This document shows, piece after piece, positions 1-5,222 of a stretch of DNA of 5,222 nucleotides. The position numbers and the translations under genes were made by a program. The DNA comes from Fidelibacterota bacterium. GTDB lineage: Bacteria; Fidelibacterota; Marinisomatia; Marinisomatales; CAZVFT01. The notes beneath the pieces are model-generated. The model saw only the letters and a list, made by a program, of their open reading frames with translations, was not told where the DNA came from and searched no databases. Numbering within the stretch: the stretch's first letter is position 1; the number at the start of each line of letters is the position of its first letter. The DNA is taken from positions 1 to 5,222 of the forward strand of contig JACNLN010000134.1 in NCBI GenBank assembly GCA_014381485.1. The letters are read 5' to 3'.

Positions 1-1009
1 TTATATCATTGGTTAATTCCTGCCAGGATCCTTGAAGTAATGTATGTACGGAGTCAATATTTCCTTTAATAAACATCTCATCTCCAATTCGTCCGATAGC
101 TTCTTCAAGTTCTACATTACCTATTGGAGGAGGATCTAGACATTCCAATCCTGAGGCACCGGATTCTTGCATAATTTCAAGCCTGTCATTAATTGCTCCG
201 CAGGTGTGAATGTAAGCGAATTTTCCCCTATCCTTGATGACTTTGATAATCTGAGATTCGTAAGGAAGAATAAACACCCGGTACATGTTTGTGGAAATAA
301 AACCCATTCCAGCATATGGAGAAGATATTTTTATTGCATCAACGGGTTTGGTGCACATTTCCGATGATAATTGTACTATTCCATCGGTAAATTTCTGAAG
401 AATAGATTTACTCTTTTCCGCATTTTCTATTAGAGCCATCAAAGCATTTTCGTAACCAAGATAATCAAGGAAATAGTCAAAAGGAGATGTGACTTCACCG
501 TGTATGGAATATATTTGATTAACCCGTTCGTGAATTGAATCATAAATCGTCAATTTATTATCCAAATCAATTTCAAAATGGAGGTCTTGTGAAACTGGGA
601 TATAAGATATTTCATCAGGGATATCCTCAATGTTAATATCTTCCATTTTCTTCTTTTCCGTAGCAATCAGATGTTTAACCATCGGTAGTTCATCTGGATT
701 AAAAATCATTTCCTTGTTTTCAAAGGTTAATATTTCTTTTTCACCATTTCTCTCAAATCTAATGATTTCATCTCGCCAGTTTTTCTTGTGTCCGTGTAGA
801 CTTGTCAGAATTCCGTCAAATTTGTATAATTCTTGGAGAGTTAAAAGACCATCAGCAAATGTATTCATATCAAACCAGAGTTCAGATGATGATACATTTA
901 ATTGTTGTAGCATATGACCAAAACTAAACTGGCACATAACAGGGATGCGATCTGGCTTTTGTAATTTCATAGCAGCCAGTACGCGTTCCCGCGGCGTCAT
1001 TGTGTTCAT
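1..1009 (-). CDS. Uroporphyrinogen decarboxylase (URO-D) superfamily protein, methyltransferase-like, 3' end cut by the window
   Basis: 336 residues are visible from ATG 1007-1009, with no in-frame stop before the window edge. Family members are about 340-370 aa, so only a short tail should be missing. Landmarks are TPRERVLAAM at 5-14 (the usual family opening), SSPYAGMGFIS in the middle, a LPYE stretch before the penultimate strand, HTCG at 268-271, ECLDPPP at 289-295 and KGNID at 315-319. The MRQAGR arginine motif of true HemE is absent, so haem synthesis is unlikely. His268-x-Cys270 resembles the zinc site of MtaA/MtbA-type corrinoid methyltransferases, whose third ligand, a distal Cys, would lie beyond the window; Cys290 is much closer than that ligand normally is. 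The substrate is unknown. No signal peptide is seen, so it should be cytoplasmic, unlike its two neighbours. Translation is probably coupled to the DUF1460 gene through the TAATG overlap, with no Shine-Dalgarno of its own. A start at 1000 (second Met, MTPRERV) is possible. Confidence 0.88.
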   Translation of the reverse strand, partial: MNTMTPRERVLAAMKLQKPDRIPVMCQFSFGHMLQQLNVSSSELWFDMNTFADGLLTLQELYKFDGILTSLHGHKKNWRDEIIRFERNGEKEILTFENKEMIFNPDELPMVKHLIATEKKKMEDINIEDIPDEISYIPVSQDLHFEIDLDNKLTIYDSIHERVNQIYSIHGEVTSPFDYFLDYLGYENALMALIENAEKSKSILQKFTDGIVQLSSEMCTKPVDAIKISSPYAGMGFISTNMYRVFILPYESQIIKVIKDRGKFAYIHTCGAINDRLEIMQESGASGLECLDPPPIGNVELEEAIGRIGDEMFIKGNIDSVHTLLQGSWQELTNDI

Positions 1010-1011
1010 TA
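1007..1011 (-). promoter_or_regulatory. TAATG stop/start overlap coupling DUF1460 to the URO-D gene
   Basis: Read on the minus strand, TAA (1011-1009) ends the DUF1460 gene and ATG (1009-1007) begins the URO-D-like gene, sharing one base. No Shine-Dalgarno sequence precedes the second start, so termination-reinitiation is the likely mode of translation. The two genes should be co-transcribed. Confidence 0.75.
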
Positions 1012-1881
1012 TGGTGTACTTGCAGATATTGGGAAATAATTATAAATCATAATCCCATTAAAAATGGGACTGCTGTCTCGAAAGTAATAGTCTAAAAAAT
1101 TCAACCGAACTGTTTTTCCTACTGTGGATGAAGCATGAATCAGGTCCTTTTGGTTAATAATCATTCCTTCATGTCCAATTGCGATTCCTTTATTGAAGTA
1201 AGCTTTTTTCACAAAAGCAACGCCGCACACATCTGGAATTTTAGACAAAAGGTTGTTATTGATTTCACTGTTTGGAATGTAACGAAAAGTAATCTCCCTT
1301 TCCCAGCCGAGGTTAAGAAATTCGCTTTCATCCTCCTGTCTATTTAAAATAAGTTTTTTTTCCACCAGCTTCTCCAATGGTAACAATTGTTCTGTGATAT
1401 TTACTGTGTACGGGTTAGCTGTGATACGATCCAATGTATAATGCCACCGGGTTTTAAAAGTGGGGATTTTATGTCCATATAGATTTGGTTTGTAATGTAT
1501 GACGATCATGTTTTTTCTGGATTCTTCCCATGAACTACTCTGGACAAAAGCAAGGGTAGTTAAGACGTGAGCTGTACAATCTGACAAGTCGAGTCTAATG
1601 ATAGGGTCGAGGTCTGGTTCAACTTCCTCTCCAAGTTTGAAAATTTCGTAGGGTGTTCCCACACGCCAGATAGCAAAAGCTTTCAATCGTTCATGGAAAT
1701 CAGGAAACCTGTAATGAAACTGCGGGAGGATCTTAGAGATATCCTTTGTATTGAGTATCCAAGGTTTTGGTAGGGAATTAAGCCACCCATATAGATGTTT
1801 TTGTTTTGTGGGGAAATAGACAATCAAAAGAATTATAACGAATAAGATAAAAATAGTTAGGACTGGTAATTTTTTCATCAT
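1009..1881 (-). CDS. Membrane-anchored DUF1460 family protein (NlpC/P60-like, putative peptidoglycan amidase or peptidase)
   Basis: The protein has 290 aa. Residues 3-4 are Lys-Lys and residues about 7-23 are one very hydrophobic helix with no clear cleavage site, so it is probably a signal anchor with the catalytic domain in the periplasm. The soluble part matches the DUF1460 (PF07313, amidase-like) pattern: VGTPY at 74-78, SDC at 100-102 with Cys102 as probable nucleophile, IGHEGMI with His237 as probable catalytic His, and LIHASS with His249 as the polar third position. A conserved LxYY element follows near 263-266. The segment after Cys102 (TAHVL) differs from the TxVE more usual in this family as I recall it, so this is a divergent member. 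It lies 224 nt downstream of the NagZ-like fusion, which supports a cell-wall role. The first of two adjacent ATGs was chosen because GGAG sits 8 nt upstream. The stop overlaps the next start. Family membership is fairly sure; the exact bond cut is not known. Confidence 0.85.
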   Translation of the reverse strand: MMKKLPVLTIFILFVIILLIVYFPTKQKHLYGWLNSLPKPWILNTKDISKILPQFHYRFPDFHERLKAFAIWRVGTPYEIFKLGEEVEPDLDPIIRLDLSDCTAHVLTTLAFVQSSSWEESRKNMIVIHYKPNLYGHKIPTFKTRWHYTLDRITANPYTVNITEQLLPLEKLVEKKLILNRQEDESEFLNLGWEREITFRYIPNSEINNNLLSKIPDVCGVAFVKKAYFNKGIAIGHEGMIINQKDLIHASSTVGKTVRLNFLDYYFRDSSPIFNGIMIYNYFPISASTP

Positions 1882-1889
1882 TGAGTGGA

Positions 1890-1893
1890 CTCC
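1890..1893 (-). promoter_or_regulatory. Ribosome binding site of the DUF1460 gene
   Basis: On the minus strand GGAG lies 8 nt before the ATG at 1881 and 11 nt before the second ATG at 1878. This favours the first ATG as the start. It is the only clear Shine-Dalgarno sequence in the window. Confidence 0.6.
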
Positions 1894-1908
1894 GAAAACT
1901 GCTAATTA

Positions 1909-1942
1909 TCCCGATACGTTCGATTTCATTTCACTATCGGGA
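1909..1942. repeat. Inverted repeat 1: 8-bp arms, 18-nt loop
   Basis: TCCCGATA at 1909-1916 is the exact reverse complement of TATCGGGA at 1935-1942. The loop is 1917-1934. The right arm shares two bases with the next inverted repeat, so the hairpins are packed back to back. No T-run follows on either strand, so it does not look like a standard terminator. Confidence 0.7.
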
Positions 1943-1964
1943 CAGGCGCGAATATACGCCTGTC
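1941..1964. repeat. Inverted repeat 2: 8-bp GC-rich arms, 8-nt loop
   Basis: GACAGGCG at 1941-1948 is the exact reverse complement of CGCCTGTC at 1957-1964, with the AT-rich loop CGAATATA. It should form a stable RNA hairpin. It is notably GC-rich for this AT-rich locus. No U-tract follows it in the direction of transcription. Confidence 0.75.
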
Positions 1965-1985
1965 TGCCGAAACTAAGTGTAGGCA
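1965..1985. repeat. Imperfect 21-bp dyad adjoining inverted repeat 2
   Basis: TGCC at 1965-1968 pairs with GGCA at 1982-1985, and ACT/AGT flank the centre at 1975, giving 8 of 10 complementary positions. It begins at the base immediately after inverted repeat 2, so the three dyads tile 1909-1985 without a gap. Confidence 0.5.
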
Positions 1986-2014
1986 CGGCTAATATTAAAT
2001 TGCTATCTTCCATC

Positions 2015-2026
2015 CCGCCTAGGCGG
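2015..2026. repeat. Perfect 12-bp palindrome CCGCCTAGGCGG
   Basis: The sequence equals its own reverse complement and has no spacer. It is GC-rich in an AT-rich surround and lies 29 bp from the tiled dyads. It may belong to the same repetitive element, or be a protein-binding site. A hairpin without a loop would be poor as an RNA structure unless the central bases open. Confidence 0.65.
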
Positions 2027-2064
2027 ACAAGAATACATGGAGTTATCATTTTCAAAAATTCAAC

Positions 2065-2070
2065 ATTATA
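2065..2070 (-). promoter_or_regulatory. Possible -10 box (TATAAT) in the gap before the DUF1460 gene
   Basis: On the minus strand the hexamer is a perfect TATAAT. No good -35 hexamer is found at a 16-19 nt spacing, and there is no full extended -10 (AGG instead of TGN). If used, transcription would start near 2058 and give a leader of about 177 nt containing all the inverted repeats at 1909-2026. An AT-rich gap can give this hexamer by chance, and Bacteroidota promoters use a different consensus. Confidence 0.25.
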
Positions 2071-2091
2071 CCTTTTCGGAATAGACTCATC

Positions 2092-2117
2092 ATTGTTAAA
2101 TAGATTTATTTAACAAT
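2092..2117. repeat. AT-rich hairpin spanning the stop codon of the GH3 fusion gene
   Basis: Positions 2092-2101 and 2108-2117 are exact reverse complements (10 bp) with a 6-nt loop at 2102-2107. The TAA stop (2108-2106) lies at the loop border. The stem is nearly all A/T with one G-C-type pair and is not followed by a U-tract, so it is a weak terminator candidate at best. It could affect mRNA stability. Confidence 0.5.
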
Positions 2118-5036
2118 CCATCTATCACGCCAATTCAGTTTTGGATTTTGTTTTTGAGTTTTTAATGATTCATAAATAGCGGAGTGTATTCGCTGGCGCC
2201 AATCGTAATATTTTGGATCTTTCCATTCCCGATGGGGGTGTACAGCGTTCGTTAATAGTATAACAAAAACCTGATTAAAAGGATCAATCCAGAGTGACGT
2301 TCCGGTAAAACCAGTATGACCGAAACTTTTGTCACTTAAATAAACTCCCCCAGAAGCCTTCCTCGATGGACTATCCCAACCTAAACATCGGGAATTATCA
2401 GGCACTACATCCGCACGGTTAGTGAATAGTTCCACTGTTTGGGGCTGAAATAAAGAAGTATCATTGTACATGCCTTTATTCAACATCATCTGAGCAAATA
2501 TGGCTAAATCGGATGCTGTGGAAAATAGCCCCGCATGTCCCGTGACTCCTCCTAAACTATAGGCATTTTCATCATGAACGTGACCACGGACAAAAGCACC
2601 TTCTTCTTCGCTATATTCGGTTGGCACGATCCGCTTCATACGACTGGCAGGTGGGTTGTAATAGGTCGAATTCATACCAAGTGGCTCGAAAACAGTTTCC
2701 CGTACAAATTGATCTATTTGTTTTCCACTTACTTTTTCGATAATCTGACCCAATAAAATCAAACCAATATCAGAATAAGTAAATTGAATTCCTGGATTAG
2801 TATCCAAGGCGGTATTGTAGATACTGTCTAATCGTGTTTGAATCGTCCCTTTAATTTTGAAATACTCCTTAAACGGTGGTAAGCCTGAGGTATGTGTCAA
2901 AAAATGTTTTATTGTGATAGTGGCTTTTAGCTTTGTCTGCTCAGGGGTTGGTCCTTTAAATTCAGGTAAAAAGGAAATAACCAAATCCTCCAAATTCAGC
3001 TTACCTTCCTCGTATAGTTTCATCACTGCGGATGTGGTAGCCACCACCTTTGTTACAGAAGCAAGGTCGAATATATCCCCCCGTCGTGTGGGTTCTTTCT
3101 TGGCGTATGTGTGATGCCCAAAAGCTTCGTGGATAAATATCTTCCCATCCTTTGCTGCTAGTAGAACTCCTCCAGGCAAGGCGGAATCATTTACAGCTTC
3201 TTCCAGCAGTTGTAGAATTCGCTCACTGTTTGCATTAACTTCATGAGGTAAACACCTTTTTAGTGTTAACCCCCTTTGTTGATTACGTCTATTAATTTTC
3301 AGTGGCTTCGCTTCAAGTGTTAATCCTGTACCGATGGAAGCAATAGCGGGGATGGTTACAGGTAGTTTTCCGCTAATGGAGTGTTTCCCAAGGAGGGCGT
3401 TTACTAAAGCGTTTTGCATAAGTTCGCTCCCCTGATAGGCACACAGGTAAGCAGATATATTCGGGAAATCTTGAATTAAATAAGGGGTTCCAAAACTATT
3501 TAAAATTATACGCCCTGTTTTAGTGATTAATTTTGATATGAATTCGTGTTGTGTCTCCGGTAGAGAAATGAGATTTTTCCATGCTTTTGGACTGACAAAA
3601 GCGTTAATAACTACCAATCCATTTGGGGGTATGGTATTTAATATTGCTTTGATTACATTAATATCGTCAGACTTATCTAATTGAAATGCTTTAACATTTA
3701 CTCCTGCTTTAAACAGGTTTGCAGCTACTAAGGTTAAACTATGGTTATATGGATAATCATACAGATCCACAACATATACTGTATCATTATCAGTAAGTTT
3801 TAATGGAACCAGATTATCTTCATTTTTTACCAATGTGATTGCTTTAGCAGCAATCTCCTTTGCTTTAGCTTTAAATTCAGGTTTGCCAAGCTGTTTGCGA
3901 GTGTAATTAACTTCAATTATTTTCTGTTTGTGTAAACCCAATTGTTCCTTCAATTTCAACATACGCAGAGCAGCTTTGTTGATTCTTTCTTCACTGATAA
4001 TACCATTTTTCACAGCATCTTCAACAGTATCTATAGATCGCTTAAAATTATTGTTTTGTAAAATTAGATCAATCCCAGAATTAATTGTAGCTACCAACGC
4101 ATACACATCTGTATAGTTACGTGTTACACCCCCCATCCCCATGGCATCTGTTATGATGGCTCCTTTGAATCCCATTTTATTTCTTAATACCTCTTTAATC
4201 CAAAATGGAGATAGCGTTGCAGGTGTTCCGGCATGAGGTTGGTAGTCCGGAGCATGGATATGAGCGATCATCACAAGATCAACTCCATCATCAATTACCT
4301 TTTGAAAGGGAAATAATTCGATTTCCTGAAGGCGGTGGGAATCGCTGGGAATAGCAGCTAACGAGGTGTGTGAATCCGTTTCTGTGTCTCCATGACCCGG
4401 GAAATGTTTTGCTGTACTGGCCATTCCATAGTCTTTCAATCCACGAATGAATTCAGTTGCAAATTTAACTACCATTTCTGGATCTTCGCCAAAAGAACGG
4501 GTATTGATTATCGGGTTCGCAGGATTATTATTTACGTCTACTACTGGAGCAAGAGCGAGACTAATTCCGACTGCCCGCCCCTCGATAGCTGTGATCTTTC
4601 CAGCTTCATAAGCATAATGTGGATCGCCTGTAGCTGCAATAGCCATCATAGGGGGTAAAGGTGTACCACCGGGAAAGCGATGGTGTAAGCCATATTCAAG
4701 ATCTGCATCAAACAGTATAGGAACTTTCGACATACGTTGCATCTGGTTCATCATCGTCAGAGAAGTACCCGCATCTCCCCTCCAGAGATGAATTCCCCCA
4801 ATCCCATCTGTTTTGATAAGCTCCTTAATTTCTTTCCACTTCACACTTTCTTCATTGAGAAATGTCATATCCATGTAATAAAACATCATCTGGGCTATTT
4901 TCTCACGAAGTGTTAATTCATCCAATGTCTTTTCAGCCCAGGATGGCGTGGGTTGAATGACCAAAGGAGCCGTACAGCTTCCAATAAATAGGAGCAGTAT
5001 TATAACAATAGACATTTTTTTTGCTAATGTGATCAT
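2106..5036 (-). CDS. Secreted lipoprotein: GH3 beta-N-acetylglucosaminidase (NagZ-like) fused to a beta-lactamase-family serine hydrolase (AmiE-like)
   Basis: Numbering is from the ATG at 5036 (976 aa). Residues 1-20 form a lipoprotein signal peptide (Lys-Lys, hydrophobic core, lipobox IGSC) with Cys21 as the acylated residue, so the enzyme should sit in the periplasm or on the cell surface. Residues about 36-361 are a GH3 barrel. NTRSFGEDP starts near 178, and the NagZ motif KHFPGHGDTETDSH spans 210-223, giving the Asp221/His223 acid-base dyad. Asp297 in ITDAM is the likely nucleophile. Residues about 394-564 are the GH3 C-terminal sandwich. Residues about 602-959 are a class C/S12 serine hydrolase with SVTK (Ser660, Lys663), YSD (Tyr754, Asp in place of the usual Asn) and HTG (907-909). 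The family releases GlcNAc from muropeptides. The second domain is inferred to be an N-acetylmuramyl-L-alanine amidase by analogy with B. subtilis AmiE, but an esterase or D,D-peptidase is possible. The frame is open up to a stop at 5208-5210. The start at 5036 was chosen for the signal peptide, as no candidate has a clear ribosome site. Confidence 0.93.
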   Translation of the reverse strand: MITLAKKMSIVIILLLFIGSCTAPLVIQPTPSWAEKTLDELTLREKIAQMMFYYMDMTFLNEESVKWKEIKELIKTDGIGGIHLWRGDAGTSLTMMNQMQRMSKVPILFDADLEYGLHHRFPGGTPLPPMMAIAATGDPHYAYEAGKITAIEGRAVGISLALAPVVDVNNNPANPIINTRSFGEDPEMVVKFATEFIRGLKDYGMASTAKHFPGHGDTETDSHTSLAAIPSDSHRLQEIELFPFQKVIDDGVDLVMIAHIHAPDYQPHAGTPATLSPFWIKEVLRNKMGFKGAIITDAMGMGGVTRNYTDVYALVATINSGIDLILQNNNFKRSIDTVEDAVKNGIISEERINKAALRMLKLKEQLGLHKQKIIEVNYTRKQLGKPEFKAKAKEIAAKAITLVKNEDNLVPLKLTDNDTVYVVDLYDYPYNHSLTLVAANLFKAGVNVKAFQLDKSDDINVIKAILNTIPPNGLVVINAFVSPKAWKNLISLPETQHEFISKLITKTGRIILNSFGTPYLIQDFPNISAYLCAYQGSELMQNALVNALLGKHSISGKLPVTIPAIASIGTGLTLEAKPLKINRRNQQRGLTLKRCLPHEVNANSERILQLLEEAVNDSALPGGVLLAAKDGKIFIHEAFGHHTYAKKEPTRRGDIFDLASVTKVVATTSAVMKLYEEGKLNLEDLVISFLPEFKGPTPEQTKLKATITIKHFLTHTSGLPPFKEYFKIKGTIQTRLDSIYNTALDTNPGIQFTYSDIGLILLGQIIEKVSGKQIDQFVRETVFEPLGMNSTYYNPPASRMKRIVPTEYSEEEGAFVRGHVHDENAYSLGGVTGHAGLFSTASDLAIFAQMMLNKGMYNDTSLFQPQTVELFTNRADVVPDNSRCLGWDSPSRKASGGVYLSDKSFGHTGFTGTSLWIDPFNQVFVILLTNAVHPHREWKDPKYYDWRQRIHSAIYESLKTQKQNPKLNWRDRWIVK

Positions 5037-5130
5037 TTTCAGTAAGGTGTAGTTTGACGGAATTTGAGTTTCTTTAGAATTATCTTTCATGTGTTGACAC
5101 CGCGTTACAGGACTAATTATGGTTGTTACA

Positions 5131-5154
5131 CATTTGTATTTTAATATCCAAATG
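5131..5154. promoter_or_regulatory. 24-bp imperfect dyad, possible operator
   Basis: CATTTG (5131-5136) mirrors CAAATG (5149-5154), and 10 of the 12 half-site positions are complementary overall. It lies in the leader of the GH3 fusion gene, between the possible promoter and the chosen start. The length and symmetry suit a dimeric regulator, but an AT-rich leader can contain such symmetry by chance. Confidence 0.3.
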
Positions 5155-5175
5155 ATAAGGTGTTTTAGGCTAATG

Positions 5176-5204
5176 AATCTACACGTAGCGAGATATTTTA
5201 TCAA
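5176..5204 (-). promoter_or_regulatory. Possible promoter upstream of the GH3 fusion gene
   Basis: On the minus strand TTGATA (5204-5199) is followed after 17 nt by TAGATT (5181-5176). These match the sigma-70 hexamers at 5 of 6 and 4 of 6 positions at the ideal spacing. Transcription would begin near 5169 and leave a leader of about 133 nt before the ATG at 5036. It is a pattern match only. Confidence 0.22.
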
Positions 5205-5222
5205 CGCCTAACATTAAAATTT

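Larger units (their letters stand above)
1882..2105. other. 224-nt intergenic spacer between the GH3 fusion and DUF1460 genes
   Basis: No coding region is supported here. It holds the inverted-repeat tiling (1909-1985), the 12-bp palindrome (2015-2026), a possible TATAAT box (2065-2070) and the GGAG ribosome site (1890-1893). A six-base direct repeat, GCTAAT, occurs at 1901-1906 and 1988-1993 and brackets the tiled dyads. Confidence 0.6.

Noticed and set aside
1..3. TTA at the window edge, read as a TAA stop ending the URO-D-like gene
   Set aside because: Counting from the ATG at 1009, the last complete codon covers 2-4 (Ile), so this TAA is out of frame and the gene continues beyond the window.
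630..917. 95-codon Ser/Phe-rich plus-strand open frame
   Set aside because: It is antisense to the URO-D-like gene, which has clear family motifs and a coupled start.
1135..1347. 70-codon open frame on the plus strand
   Set aside because: It lies wholly antisense to the well-supported DUF1460 gene and resembles no protein family.
1909..1964. Intrinsic terminator between the GH3 fusion and DUF1460 genes
   Set aside because: The hairpins are present but no T-run follows them on either strand, and the DUF1460 ribosome site is close downstream.
1909..2026. CRISPR array or tRNA-like cloverleaf
   Set aside because: The units differ in sequence and spacing, and no tRNA consensus elements such as the T-arm GTTCRANNC are present.
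2857..3114. 85-codon plus-strand open frame with a hydrophobic start
   Set aside because: It is antisense to the conserved serine-hydrolase domain. Its composition follows from the opposite coding strand.
4392..4658. 88-codon plus-strand open frame
   Set aside because: It is antisense to the GH3 catalytic core, including the DSH motif region, and has no recognisable features.
5037..5204. An N-terminal extension of the GH3 fusion starting at TTG 5204
   Set aside because: It would bury the lipoprotein signal 56 residues inside the protein, uses a TTG start with no ribosome site, and the extra residues resemble no known domain.

Overview
The window carries three genes, all on the minus strand, so transcription runs from high to low coordinates. 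The composition is AT-rich and Shine-Dalgarno sequences are mostly weak. A secreted NagZ-type glycosidase fused to a serine hydrolase, together with a DUF1460 protein, suggests a Gram-negative of the Bacteroidota/FCB kind (Bacteroidota, Ignavibacteriota, Marinimicrobia-like and similar lineages). This assignment is inferred from gene content alone and is not firm.

Layout in transcription order. Positions 5222-5037 are a leader with a possible promoter and a 24-bp imperfect dyad. Positions 5036-2106 encode a predicted lipoprotein joining a family 3 glycoside hydrolase (NagZ type) to a beta-lactamase-fold serine hydrolase (AmiE-like). Positions 2105-1882 are a 224-nt gap with a possible TATAAT box and a compact tiling of inverted repeats. 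Positions 1881-1009 encode a membrane-anchored DUF1460 protein with an NlpC/P60-like Cys/His signature. Positions 1009-1 encode a URO-D superfamily protein that overlaps the previous gene by one base (TAATG) and runs off the left edge of the window, so its last residues are missing.

The first two genes fit together as cell-wall degradation or recycling. The glycosidase domain would remove N-acetylglucosamine from muropeptides. The serine-hydrolase domain would cut the MurNAc-peptide amide, as proposed for the Bacillus subtilis NagZ/AmiE pair. The DUF1460 protein would act on the peptide or amide bond from a membrane-tethered position. The URO-D-like gene is tightly coupled to the DUF1460 gene but has no obvious place in that pathway. 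It is not a haem-synthesis HemE, because it lacks the arginine-rich N-terminal motif, and it shows an HxC motif like that of corrinoid methyltransferases.

No RNA genes, CRISPR arrays, transposase genes or phage genes were seen. The parts that ordinary annotation would miss are the repeat mosaic at 1909-2026 and the unexplained pairing of a URO-D-like enzyme with a peptidoglycan hydrolase.
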